Positions 25,713 to 34,585 of a DNA stretch of 57,663 nucleotides are shown here, one piece after another. A program made the translations under genes and the position numbers. Each line of letters opens with the position of its first letter. The stretch's first letter is position 1. Under the pieces are notes generated by a model. It searched no databases, had not been told where the DNA came from, and saw only the letters and a list, made by a program, of their open reading frames with translations. Source of the stretch: Aneurinibacillus terranovensis DSM 18919 (GTDB taxonomy: Bacteria > Bacillota > Bacilli > Aneurinibacillales > Aneurinibacillaceae); assembly GCF_000430625.1 (NCBI RefSeq), contig NZ_KE387172.1:29263-86925 (forward strand), in the 5' to 3' direction.

Positions 25713-26414
25713 TTGAAAAAAGGTAAAATAATTGGGTCTTTTGCAGAAGCGGTTCGTGATATTAAGGATGGTTCCACCATCATTGTAGGTGGATTTGGAA
25801 TTTGCGGAATTCCTGAAAAATTAATACTTGCCTTACGGGATCAAGGGGCTAAAGATTTAACCATTGTCAGTAACAATTGCGGCACCGATGATTGGGGTCT
25901 TGGGTTGTTGATGGCCAATCAACAAATTAAAAAAATGGTAGCCTCTTATGTCGGTGGAAACAAAATCTTTGAACAGCAATTCATAAGCGGAGAGTTAGAT
26001 GTGGAATTAGTTCCGCAGGGAACGTTAGCAGAACGAATTCGTGCTGGTGGTGCTGGAATTCCCGGTTTTTATACGGCAACAGGAGTAGGGACCATGGTTG
26101 CAGAAGGAAAAGAACACAAAGTATTCGATGGAAGAACGTATATCTTAGAACGCGGGATAGTGGGGGATTTCGCATTGGTCAAAGCATGGAAGGGGGATCC
26201 GCTGGGCAATCTTGTTTTCCGCAAAACGGCGCGCAACTTTAATCCCCTGGCGGCCATGGCGGGTAAAATCACCATAGCGGAAGTAGAGGAAATTGTAGAA
26301 ATCGGAGAATTAGATCCAGATGAAATTCATACACCTAGCATTTATGTCCAGCGTATTTTGCTTGGTACGAATTATGAAAAGCGAATTGAATGCCGTACCG
26401 TTTTTACGGCCTAA
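25713..26414 (+). CDS. scoA: 3-oxoacid CoA-transferase subunit A
   Basis: A 233-residue family I CoA-transferase alpha subunit. [13 protein letters not shown] (about residues 26-38) is the glycine loop of the family, and [44 protein letters not shown] (quoted in part: [11 protein letters not shown]) and GAGIPGFYT follow SCOT proteins. It starts with TTG 25,713 behind AAAGGAGA. With the next gene it moves CoA from succinyl-CoA to a 3-oxoacid. Next to the ketone carboxylase, the acceptor is probably the carboxylation product. Confidence 0.9.
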   Translation: MKKGKIIGSFAEAVRDIKDGSTIIVGGFGICGIPEKLILALRDQGAKDLTIVSNNCGTDDWGLGLLMANQQIKKMVASYVGGNKIFEQQFISGELDVELVPQGTLAERIRAGGAGIPGFYTATGVGTMVAEGKEHKVFDGRTYILERGIVGDFALVKAWKGDPLGNLVFRKTARNFNPLAAMAGKITIAEVEEIVEIGELDPDEIHTPSIYVQRILLGTNYEKRIECRTVFTA

Positions 26415-26489
26415 TTCTCTTACGGGATTATGGATAATACGTTCTTCTTAATAGCTTCTGGATAAAAAGTAAGGAATGGAGGAGTTCTT

Positions 26490-27140
26490 ATGAAAGATGT
26501 TCGCTTAAAAATTGTGCAACGTGCCGTAAATGAAATTGAAGATGGAATGTATGTCAATCTTGGAATTGGGATGCCGACACTTGTTGCTAATGAAATTCCC
26601 CCAGAATATAACGTGTTACTTCAATCGGAGAACGGATTGTTAGGAATTGGTCCGTATCCTGTAGCAGGAATGGAAGATCCAGATCTCATTAATGCTGGGA
26701 AAGAAACCATTACCACAGTTCCCGGCGCTGCTTTCTTTGATAGCGCTGAATCGTTTGCCATGATTCGAGGTAGACATATTGACCTTGCTATCCTTGGAGG
26801 GATGGAGGTATCCGAAAAAGGAGATTTGGCCAATTGGGTCATTCCAGGGAAAATGGTGAAAGGGATGGGGGGAGCGATGGATCTCGTCAATGGAGCTAAA
26901 CGTATCGTTGTGATCATGGAACATGTCAATAAACATGGAGAATCGAAAGTGAAAAAGGAATGCACACTTCCATTAACAGGAAAACAAGTGGTGCATCGTT
27001 TAATCACTGATTTGGCAGTATTTGATTTTACTCCAGAGGGCATGGTTCTTGTAGAAACCCAGGAAGGGGCAAGAGTGGACGAAGTGAAGGCTAAAACAGC
27101 AGCTTCCTTTATGGTAAGCCCGAAATTGCTAGTAAGATAA
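26490..27140 (+). CDS. scoB: 3-oxoacid CoA-transferase subunit B
   Basis: The 216-residue beta subunit carries the catalytic Glu in [11 protein letters not shown] (about residue 50), which forms the glutamyl-CoA intermediate. [14 protein letters not shown] and [14 protein letters not shown] are further family marks. It is encoded 75 bases after scoA with its own AATGGAGGAG site. Together the pair replaces the ATP-using CoA ligase that activates benzoylacetate in the Aromatoleum pathway. Confidence 0.92.
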   Translation: MKDVRLKIVQRAVNEIEDGMYVNLGIGMPTLVANEIPPEYNVLLQSENGLLGIGPYPVAGMEDPDLINAGKETITTVPGAAFFDSAESFAMIRGRHIDLAILGGMEVSEKGDLANWVIPGKMVKGMGGAMDLVNGAKRIVVIMEHVNKHGESKVKKECTLPLTGKQVVHRLITDLAVFDFTPEGMVLVETQEGARVDEVKAKTAASFMVSPKLLVR

Positions 27141-27224
27141 AGGTTTATATATATTTTGGTAACTAAGGGTCATAGTACCGTTTGTGGATAAAAAACAGTC
27201 GTGAAACTGAAAGGAGTGAAAATT

Positions 27225-28400
27225 GTGGAACAGGTTGTCATTGTTGCCGCAGGTCGTTCACCGATTGGAGAATTTGGGGGAAGTTTAAAAAGTGTGTCAG
27301 CAAGAGAATTAGCCACACATGTAGTCAAAGAAGTAGTTAAAAAATCCGGGCTCTCGCCTGAACACATTAATGAATTAATTTTGGGGAATTGCATCCAAAG
27401 AACGGATGAACCCAATATTGCCCGGACAGTAGCGATTGATGCGGGGTTTGGCAATCATGTAACAGGTTTTACCGTACAGCGCCAATGCTCTTCCGGAATG
27501 CAGGCCATTGTGAATGGTGTTCAGGAAATTTTGTTAGGAGACAGTGAAATTGTCGTTGCTGGCGGTGTGGAAAACATGAGTAATGCCCCTTATGTGTTGA
27601 AAACAGCACGTTGGGGGAATCGCCTACAGCACGGCCAAATGACCGATACTGTATGGGAAATTTTGATGGACCCGCATCATCAGATTATGATGGGCGAAAC
27701 GGCGGAACGTTTAGCGGATAAATATGAGATTACCAGAGAAGAGCAGGATGAAATCGCATATCTTAGCCATCAAAAAGCGATCGGTGCTATTGAATCCGGT
27801 CGGTTTGCTGAAGAAATCGTTCCAATACCGATAAAAAAGAAGAAGGAAACGGTCTTTATAGACCGGGATGAACATGTCCGAACAGATATTACGTTAGAAA
27901 GCTTAGCTAACTTGTCTCCCATTTTCAGAAAGAATGGAACGGTCACAGCAGGAAATGCCTCAGGCATAAACGATGGTGCGGCTGCGGTTGTTCTCATGAC
28001 GGAAAGAAAAGCAAAAGAACTAAATCTTGAAATCATTGGGAAAATCAAAACATATGCTTGGGTCGGTGTGGAGGCCGATCTGATGGGGTATGGCCCGGTG
28101 CCCGCTACACATAAAGCCTTAAAAAGGGCCGGCTATACGTTAGACGATATTCAGCTGATTGAGGTCAATGAAGCATTTGCTGCCCAATATCTAACTGTAG
28201 AAAAATTGCTAGGCTTAAATCGTGAGATTGTCAATGTAAACGGAAGTGGGATTAGTTTAGGTCATCCCATTGGTTGCACGGGTGCAAGAATAGTGATTAG
28301 TCTACTTTTTGAGATGAAGCGTCGGGACTTACAGCGTGGTTTAGCAACCTTATGCATCGGTGGCGGCATGGGAATGAGTATGATTGTAGAGCGTGAATAA
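27225..28400 (+). CDS. Acetyl-CoA acyltransferase (thiolase)
   Basis: A 391-residue thiolase. The acyl-accepting Cys lies in QRQCSSGMQA (about residue 88), the His in GHPIGCTGAR and the second Cys in CIGGGMG near the end; VNEAFAAQ is the Asn-Glu motif. It should split the 3-oxoacyl-CoA into acetyl-CoA and a shorter acyl-CoA, which ends the ketone pathway. The start is GTG 27,225 because AAAGGAG is 7 bases upstream; GTG 27,201 would place the ribosome site inside the gene. Substrate range cannot be read from the sequence. Confidence 0.93.
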   Translation: MEQVVIVAAGRSPIGEFGGSLKSVSARELATHVVKEVVKKSGLSPEHINELILGNCIQRTDEPNIARTVAIDAGFGNHVTGFTVQRQCSSGMQAIVNGVQEILLGDSEIVVAGGVENMSNAPYVLKTARWGNRLQHGQMTDTVWEILMDPHHQIMMGETAERLADKYEITREEQDEIAYLSHQKAIGAIESGRFAEEIVPIPIKKKKETVFIDRDEHVRTDITLESLANLSPIFRKNGTVTAGNASGINDGAAAVVLMTERKAKELNLEIIGKIKTYAWVGVEADLMGYGPVPATHKALKRAGYTLDDIQLIEVNEAFAAQYLTVEKLLGLNREIVNVNGSGISLGHPIGCTGARIVISLLFEMKRRDLQRGLATLCIGGGMGMSMIVERE

Positions 28401-28445
28401 TTAGAAGAATAGTTTGAAAGATTTTGAAGGTAAAGGAAGTAAAAA

Positions 28446-28589
28446 ATGTAAGTAATTGGAAATTGGACATTGCGAGACTTGCTTAACGAAAAGACAACCC
28501 TTTATCCTGATAAAACATTTCTTCATTTTGAAGACAATAATGAACAAATATTTACCTTAACTTATAAACAAATATACAAAAATATTTAG
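28446..28589 (+). pseudogene. N-terminal fragment of AMP-forming acyl-CoA ligase
   Basis: An AAAGGAAG site and ATG at 28,446 are followed at once by TAA, after which the frame continues with NWTLRDLLNEKTTLYPDKTFLHFED, TLTYKQIYKNI and a stop at 28,587. W-T-L-x-D-L-L, YPDKTFL and LTY are the standard opening of acyl-CoA synthetases. Only about 45 of some 500 codons remain and the break falls right at the start of the SAM riboswitch. It was probably a CoA ligase of the ketone pathway, comparable to the ligase gene that follows apc1-5 in Aromatoleum; that link is inference. Confidence 0.7.
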
Positions 28590-28590
28590 A

Positions 28591-28757
28591 CTCTTATCAA
28601 GAGAGGTGAGGGACTGGCCCAATGAAACCTCGGCAACCATTGACTCGTGCAACCGGTGCCAATTCCAGCGGAACATTGTTTCGAAAGATAAGGGGTGCGA
28701 CCGTTCCTTTGCTGCGTTTTTGTCGACCTCTTACCACCGAAGAGGTCGTTTTTATTT
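28591..28757 (+). promoter_or_regulatory. SAM-I (S-box) riboswitch with terminator
   Basis: The aptamer runs from CTCTTATCAAGAGAGG (28,591) to AAAGATAAGGG (about 28,694). The S-box cores AAGAGAGGTGAGGGACTGGC and ATGAAACCTCGGCAACC are clear, and CTTATC pairs with GATAAG to close P1. The expression platform ends in a terminator: CGACCTCTT (28,724-28,732), AAGAGGTCG (28,740-28,748), then TTTTTATTT. It would shut transcription when S-adenosylmethionine is plentiful. Downstream there is only AGGAGGAGC and a 12-codon frame at about 28,819, then a broken TRIC gene, so its original methionine or sulfur gene appears lost. Confidence 0.93.
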
Positions 28758-28935
28758 GTAACGTGCCCAGCAAGCCGTTAATTGCTAGTTGGTGAAAGTC
28801 TAACACAAGGAGGAGCTGAATTGACGGGAGGGGGATCCTTTAGTAATCTAGAATGATGATAGTGTTAAAAATAAATGGCAGGTATTGAGGAGACATATGG
28901 GCATAGTTAATGGATAAGGAGAGGAACTTTCAATA

Positions 28936-29432
28936 ATGTCTTGGGAGATTTTGAACATAATTGGCACGATTGCGTTCGCTGTAAGCGGTGCACTGGTCGC
29001 AAAGCACCTTGCTTTGGACGGCGTTAATTGCGATGCTCGTTCTTTTTCTTCTTCCAGGCAAGTGGATTAACCAGAGCAGAAAATATGTCGAATTATTTGA
29101 TGCGGTTGGACTTGCAGCTTTTGCCATTCTAGGTGCGCTGTATGCTGCGCAAATCGGGCGTCCGCTGAGTGCCATTATGGTGGCTGCTATTGACAGGAAT
29201 AGGCGGTGGCATGATTCGCGATGTACTTGCCGGGCGAAAACCTTATGTGTTAAAGGAAGATATTTATGCTATATGGGCGATGCTGGCGGGTTTTATTATT
29301 GGCATGGGTTGGGTTTCCCTGTCTAATCCCGTCCAATTATCAGCTCTGTGCGGCGTTATTGTTATCCTGCGAATGTTGTCCGTTTATTATAGATGGAAAC
29401 TGCCGAGGCGAACCCTGCAAAAAGCTTGGTAG
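28936..29432 (+). pseudogene. TRIC/UPF0126 membrane channel gene, frameshifted
   Basis: Three frames carry one protein. The first gives MSWEILNIIGTIAFAVSGALVA, the second WSQSTLLWTALIAMLVLFLLPGKW through GALYAAQIGRPLSAIMVAAI, the third LTGIGGGMIRDVLAGRKPYVLKEDIYAIWAMLAGFI to the stop. This is the duplicated three-helix UPF0126 (TRIC cation channel) family. About 35-40 residues of the first repeat are missing at 29,000, and a single-base shift lies at about 29,190 (GCTGCTATT-GACAGG). A membrane protein of the family would have about 205 residues. Confidence 0.85.
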
Positions 29433-29519
29433 AAAATGTAGTTTTTTTCCTTAGCAGAGAAGGGTTTTTGTAGAAGAATGGCGAATCTTTCTTCGTGTTG
29501 ACCCAAAGGAGGAAAGACA

Positions 29520-29759
29520 ATGAAAGTACCTGGCCTTTTAATTCGTGTGGATGACCTGGGACGAATCGCTATACCGGTCGAGCTGCATCGGAAAATCGGG
29601 ATTTGCGACCGGGACGAAGTAGAAGTGATGCTGGAAAAAGATACGATTACACTGAGAAAGCCCCGCCCTAGTTGCGTTTTTTGCGGAACGGAGGAAGGGC
29701 TGCTGGCTTATTCAAAACGATCCTATTGTGTGTACTGTATTGGTGAATTAATCGAATAG
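29520..29759 (+). CDS. AbrB/SpoVT-type DNA-binding protein with CxxC pairs
   Basis: A 79-residue protein. Residues 5-50 form a swapped-hairpin AbrB domain (VDDLGRIAIPVELHRKIGI, DEVEVML). The C-terminal third has CVFCG and CVYC, a possible zinc site found in a subgroup of such proteins. It is likely a small transition-state or local regulator. The start follows AAAGGAGGAAAGACA. It stands alone between a broken gene and an exporter gene, and may control that exporter, which is inference from distance only. Confidence 0.85.
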   Translation: MKVPGLLIRVDDLGRIAIPVELHRKIGICDRDEVEVMLEKDTITLRKPRPSCVFCGTEEGLLAYSKRSYCVYCIGELIE

Positions 29760-29832
29760 GCTACCTATCTGCCAAAATAATAATGTAATATCACTTACAT
29801 AAAATATGCTCCGGGAAAGCTTGCTTATGCCG

Positions 29833-29864
29833 AACCGTTTTGCTTGCAAAACGGTTTTCGTTTT
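29833..29864 (+). terminator. Terminator directly before the exporter gene
   Basis: AACCGTTTTG, loop CTTG, CAAAACGGTT and TTCGTTTT form an intrinsic terminator that ends the abrB-like transcript. It touches the AGGAGG of the next gene, so the exporter must either have a promoter inside this hairpin region or be expressed by read-through, as in attenuation. Confidence 0.7.
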
Positions 29865-29876
29865 AGGAGGTAATGG

Positions 29877-31328
29877 ATGAACCATTCAGAAACGCTGGGA
29901 TCAAATAAAAATCAACAGCGATGGTGGATTCTTGCAAATGTATCATTGGGAACCTTCATGGCGACCCTTGACGGCAGTATTACGAATGTAGCGCTGCCTA
30001 CAATATCAAGTTCGTTATCCGTCCATTTGTATATTGTGCAATGGGTGATAACCGCCTACTTGCTTACGATTGCTTCCGTCCTTCCGATCATCGGAAAGCT
30101 TTCCGATTTATTTGGCCGTTCTTTGCTGTATAATGTCGGCTTTCTGGTGTTCACGGTCGGATCCGGGCTCTGTGGATTGTCACATTCTATTGGGATGCTG
30201 ATTGCGATGCGGGTGGTGCAGGCAATTGGAGCCGCTTTTTTAATGGCGAATAGCCAGGCGATTGTGGCCTCCACGTTTCCGTCCACCGAGCGGGGAAGAG
30301 CGTTAGGGATTACAGGAACAATGGTGTCACTCGGTTCTATGGCAGGTCCCGCTATTGGAGGGCTATTAGTTGGATTTTTAGGCTGGTCCTCGATTTTTTG
30401 GATCAACGTTCCGATAGGCATCGTTGGATTTCTCGCTGGTCTTCGCATTTTGCCAAAGGACAAACAGGCGAAAACAGGCGAGCCTTTTGATTATTCCGGT
30501 TCCCTGTTGTATATGGCTGGAATTGTAACGTTTCTCTATACCGTTTCTAATTCTGAAGTATGGGGCTGGGGCTCACTTCCGTCCATTTTGGGATATGCAG
30601 TGTCTTTTATTGTATTGGTGCTGTTTTATTTTCGCGAACGATTTACAAAGTATCCGATGCTGGACTTTTCCCTGTACCGTATTCAGACCTTTCGCGCGGG
30701 AAGCATTGCCGCTCTTTTGTCCTTTGTGGCGTTGTTTTGCACAAACGTGATGATGCCGTTCTACATGCAGGACGTGCTCAATTTTTCCCCGCATGTCATT
30801 GGCTATGTGATGATGGCTTACCCGCTTACAATGGCGCTTGTCGCTCCTTTCTCGGGATGGCTGTCAGATAAAATCGGGCCGTTATTTTTAACAACAGGCG
30901 GCCTTGTTATCAACGCCATTGGATTTGCGTCTTTAAATATGCTGTCCTTTGAGGCCAATTCCTGGATTATAGCCATGCACCTTGCCGTTTTCGGCATCGG
31001 AATGGGGATGTTTCAATCACCGAACAATTCCAGCGTGCTGGGAGCCGTTCCGCGGAACAAGTTGGGTTCGGCCGGGGGATTAAACGCGCTTGTCCGCAAT
31101 ATTGGCATGGTGTTGGGAACCTCCTTTTCGATCTCTCTCTTCTCGTATCAGCTCCATAAATTAACCGGGCGCATTGCTCAATTAAAAGTGGAAGGTGCCC
31201 AGCATCCTGCAGCATTTCTTACTTCCCTTCATACGGTGTTTTGGATGGCTGCCGGCGTTTGTATTGTTGGTGCGTTCGTGTCAGCAAGCCGTAAAGCGCT
31301 CCCGGTCAGGACAGCCTCAAACTCTTAA
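29877..31328 (+). CDS. DHA2-family (EmrB/QacA) drug exporter, 14 TMS
   Basis: A 483-residue major facilitator with about fourteen hydrophobic helices. NVSLGTFMATLDGSITNVALPTI is the first helix with the DHA2 Asp (LDGS), KLSDLFGRSLLY the loop 2-3 motif, and GSMAGPAIGGLLVGFLGW the antiporter motif C. It should pump cationic or amphiphilic compounds out using protons. The gene at 48,533-49,969 encodes a close paralogue. Start ATG 29,877 was kept over the overlapping ATG 29,873 (other frame). Confidence 0.9.
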   Translation: MNHSETLGSNKNQQRWWILANVSLGTFMATLDGSITNVALPTISSSLSVHLYIVQWVITAYLLTIASVLPIIGKLSDLFGRSLLYNVGFLVFTVGSGLCGLSHSIGMLIAMRVVQAIGAAFLMANSQAIVASTFPSTERGRALGITGTMVSLGSMAGPAIGGLLVGFLGWSSIFWINVPIGIVGFLAGLRILPKDKQAKTGEPFDYSGSLLYMAGIVTFLYTVSNSEVWGWGSLPSILGYAVSFIVLVLFYFRERFTKYPMLDFSLYRIQTFRAGSIAALLSFVALFCTNVMMPFYMQDVLNFSPHVIGYVMMAYPLTMALVAPFSGWLSDKIGPLFLTTGGLVINAIGFASLNMLSFEANSWIIAMHLAVFGIGMGMFQSPNNSSVLGAVPRNKLGSAGGLNALVRNIGMVLGTSFSISLFSYQLHKLTGRIAQLKVEGAQHPAAFLTSLHTVFWMAAGVCIVGAFVSASRKALPVRTASNS

Positions 31329-31387
31329 TCTTTTTGCAAAATGGAAATACAGGCTAACAGGAAGACATGAAAAAAAGGAGGGGAAAG

Positions 31388-31879
31388 ATGACAGCCATTA
31401 TCTGGATTGTAATCGGACTGTTGTTTCTCGTAAGCATCGCCGGGGTGTTTATTCCAGTCATCCCCGATGCTGTGCTTATGTGGGGGGCCTTTCTGCTTTA
31501 CCAGTTTACCGTTGCTAAACACGGCTTGAACTGGTCATTCTGGGTGCCGATGACGGTGTTGACCGCCGTCATATTTGCAGCCGATATGCTGTCCAATGCA
31601 TATTTTGTGAAAAAGTATGGGGGAGATAAGTGGTCAATGGCGGCTTCCATTGTCGGGATTATAGCGGGGCCTATTGTGCTGGGCGCTTTCATTGGCCCGT
31701 TTGCGATTATCGTCGGCCCTTTTCTCGCTGTATGGCTGACCGAGCTGGCCCGCCAAAAACGGGGAAAGCGGGCGTTCGGAATCGCGCTTGGCACTGTTCT
31801 CGCTTTTTTAAGCAGCGCTGCGGCCAAAATCGTGATTCAGCTTATTATGATCACCTGGTTTTTTATTGCTGTAGCATAG
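31388..31879 (+). CDS. DUF456 family membrane protein
   Basis: This 163-residue protein consists almost wholly of hydrophobic segments and carries the DUF456 pattern: a first helix with GVFIPVIPDAVLMWGAF, then KKYGGDKWSMAASIVGIIAGPI, FIGPFAIIVGPFLAVWLTEL and a last helix. Function is unknown; small glycine-rich membrane proteins of this type are widespread in Bacillales. ATG 31,388 was chosen for AAAGGAGGGG just upstream. Confidence 0.85.
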   Translation: MTAIIWIVIGLLFLVSIAGVFIPVIPDAVLMWGAFLLYQFTVAKHGLNWSFWVPMTVLTAVIFAADMLSNAYFVKKYGGDKWSMAASIVGIIAGPIVLGAFIGPFAIIVGPFLAVWLTELARQKRGKRAFGIALGTVLAFLSSAAAKIVIQLIMITWFFIAVA

Positions 31880-31902
31880 ATTATCAACATCTTTTCAATA
31901 AG

Positions 31903-31936
31903 AAAACCATGCTGTCTACGACCAGCATGGTTTTTT
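31903..31936 (+). terminator. Rho-independent terminator of the DUF456 gene
   Basis: AAAACCATGCTG, loop, CAGCATGGTTTTTT. The U-tract is followed after four bases by the dispersed fold-back element. Confidence 0.9.
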
Positions 31937-31940
31937 GTGC

Positions 31941-32200
31941 CCGTTAAAGAAAGTATATGTTGCTTTACAGTATTAAAGCAACATATACTTTCTTCCATTG
32001 GTCACCCGAGAAAAACTCGCGGGAGTGTGCCGAACGTTGCTTTTTCGATGTGGAGCGTGTGGCCGGAAGGGCGATCAGACCGACAATTGTCCATCCTTGA
32101 GATACCCGGATGTTTTGTCGGTCCGACCTTCCGGTCACTAAGCGGCCGTTTCGCTTCCCTGCAGAAAAAGGACGAGCGGCAACGCCCGCGAGTTTTTCTC
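31941..32200 (+). repeat. Dispersed fold-back element, full copy A
   Basis: The element has two folded parts. The first is a perfect hairpin at 31,949-31,992 with 19-bp arms (GAAAGTATATGTTGCTTTA and its inverse) and a 6-base loop. The second (32,008-32,200) has outer arms GAGAAAAACTCGCGGG and CCCGCGAGTTTTTCTC and inner pairs GGCCGGAAGG (32,061) with CCTTCCGGTC (32,127) and GACCGACA (32,078) with TGTCGGTC (32,116). It has no open frame of note. Copy B lies inverted at 56,176-56,438, and a piece at 1-44. It could be a MITE-like element or a structured RNA. Confidence 0.88.
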
Positions 32201-32312
32201 AGCGGTAAAAAGCGTATCTTTCTTCTATATGGCTGAGGTATATGGTTGAGACTGTGGTTTTTACCGGCAGCTGCAAAGGAAGCTGCAGCTATCGTCTGCC
32301 CCAGTGCACTGT

Positions 32313-32936
32313 TCAGTGAATTTGCCGGTATACCCCGATAACCTTACCCAGAATCGTAACGACCGGTAGCAAAATGGGCTCCATTGTTGCGTTTTCCGGC
32401 TGGAGTCTAAAGTGGTTCTTCTCTTTGTAAAAACGCTTAACCGTCGCTTCATTTTCCTCCGTCATCGCCACAACAATATCCCCGTTGTTTGCTACCTGCT
32501 GCTGGCGTACGATAACGTAATCGTCATCCAGAATGCCCGCTTCAATCATACTTTCACCTTGAACCCTCAGCATGTATACCGTATCCCCGCCTACAGTGCT
32601 CTCGGGAAGGGCGAAATATTCTTCAATATTCTCGACGGCCGTAATCGGCTGCCCCGCCGTTACCTTCCCCAACACAGGAACTTTAACGGTCCGTACTTCC
32701 TGAAACTCGCGCTCCATTTCTTCGGAATTCAGAATTTCTATCGCGCGCGGCTTGGTTGGATCGCGGCGAATAAGCCCCTTCTTCTCCAGGCGTGCAAGGT
32801 GTCCGTGGACGGTGGAACTGGACGCCAGCCCTACCGCCTCTCCAATCTCCCGCACGGAAGGAGGGTATCCTTTATCCTTGACCTCTTGTTTGATGTATTC
32901 CAGAATGGCAAGCTGCCTGCTCGATAACTTCTTCAC
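32313..32936 (-). CDS. lexA: LexA, SOS repressor
   Basis: A 207-residue LexA with the winged HTH at the start ([48 protein letters not shown] quoted in part) and the S24 autoprotease domain. The Ala-Gly cleavage site is in VTAGQPI near residue 90, the catalytic Ser in GESMIEAGI and the Lys in EATVKRF. It binds GAAC-N4-GTTC sites and is cut when RecA is active. GTG 32,936 follows AAAGGGGTG at 8 bases; GTG 32,945 is the alternative. It is transcribed away from yneA, with the LexA boxes in between. Confidence 0.95.
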   Translation of the reverse strand: MKKLSSRQLAILEYIKQEVKDKGYPPSVREIGEAVGLASSSTVHGHLARLEKKGLIRRDPTKPRAIEILNSEEMEREFQEVRTVKVPVLGKVTAGQPITAVENIEEYFALPESTVGGDTVYMLRVQGESMIEAGILDDDYVIVRQQQVANNGDIVVAMTEENEATVKRFYKEKNHFRLQPENATMEPILLPVVTILGKVIGVYRQIH

Positions 32937-32981
32937 CCAAAACACCCCTTTACTTCCAGATCATTCTCTGAAGCTATTATA

Positions 32982-33079
32982 CCAACATTTGTTCTTATAT
33001 ACAAACATAAGTTCTAATTTTTCGATTGACAAGAACGTTCGTTCGCTCTATTATAAAACTATCAAAAGAACGTGTGTTC
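32982..33079. promoter_or_regulatory. SOS operator cluster and divergent lexA/yneA promoters
   Basis: Four LexA-box-like sites lie here. GAACGTTCGTTC (33,033-33,044) and GAACGTGTGTTC (33,068-33,079) are full GAAC-N4-GTTC matches. GAACAAATGTTG (minus strand, 32,983-32,994) and GAACTTATGTTT (minus strand, 33,003-33,014) have one change each. The third box falls between TTGACA (33,026-33,031) and TATTAT (33,049-33,054), a good yneA promoter with 17-base spacing, so LexA binding would block polymerase there. Confidence 0.9.
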
Positions 33080-33154
33080 TGATTTTTGTTAGTTCTAGCA
33101 CATAAAGACAAGCATATGATAGAAACAGATAAAAATCTAAGGAGGAAACGCAGC

Positions 33155-33427
33155 ATGAATAAGAAGCTATTATTTACAGGACTCATTTTTATTCTTTGTA
33201 TCCTTGGAATGACAAAGATAGTGTTTGCTGCTATGAAAGGCGGCAGCAACGACACATCTATTACTGTCACCGTACAAGAAGGAGAAACGCTGTGGAATAT
33301 TGCGGACCGGTATAACGAGCAGGAAGGAATGTCGGTGCCGGAACTTATATTTTACATCAAGCAGGCCAATCATCTTAAAACCGCTATGATTCAGCCGGGC
33401 GATAAAATCATCATCCCTCGTAAATAA
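33155..33427 (+). CDS. yneA: YneA, SOS-induced cell division suppressor
   Basis: A 90-residue protein with an N-terminal membrane anchor (LLFTGLIFILCILGMTKIVFAA) and one LysM domain (VQEGETLWNIADRY to PGDKIIIPRK). This is the layout of YneA, which is exported and delays septation after DNA damage. Divergent lexA and the LexA boxes in its promoter confirm the identity. ATG 33,155 has TAAGGAGGAAAC upstream; earlier in-frame starts lie before the ribosome site. Confidence 0.92.
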   Translation: MNKKLLFTGLIFILCILGMTKIVFAAMKGGSNDTSITVTVQEGETLWNIADRYNEQEGMSVPELIFYIKQANHLKTAMIQPGDKIIIPRK

Positions 33428-33484
33428 TATTTGTTCGCATTTTATGCTATACTAGAGGAACATCCTGTGAGAGGAGTTCAAATA

Positions 33485-33697
33485 GTGACCGAAGAAAAAA
33501 TTAAACGTATAAATGAACTGGCAGCCAAGGCGAAAGGCGTTGGATTAACGGAGGCAGAGAAAGAAGAACAGCAGGCGCTGCGTTTTGAATATGTGCAAGC
33601 GGTTCGGAATTCACTTCGCGTAAACCTGGAGTCGATTCGTTTGGTCGACGATGATGGGAAAGAAATCGGTCCTTTGCCAAAAAAACATAGACATTAA
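33485..33697 (+). CDS. ynzC: DUF896 protein YnzC
   Basis: The 70-residue protein shows the DUF896 pattern: EEKIKRINELAAKAKGVGLTEAEKEEQQALR (first helix pair) and EYVQAVRNSLRVNLESIRLVDDDG. YnzC of B. subtilis lies in the SOS operon with yneA and yneB; its function is unknown. GTG 33,485 has GAGAGGAG 8 bases before it. Confidence 0.93.
   Translation: MTEEKIKRINELAAKAKGVGLTEAEKEEQQALRFEYVQAVRNSLRVNLESIRLVDDDGKEIGPLPKKHRH

Positions 33698-34585
<888 letters not shown>

Noticed and set aside
31941-32200. Fold-back element as a coding insertion sequence
   Set aside because: No frame longer than short shadows and no transposase motif in either full copy; treated as a non-coding repeat.
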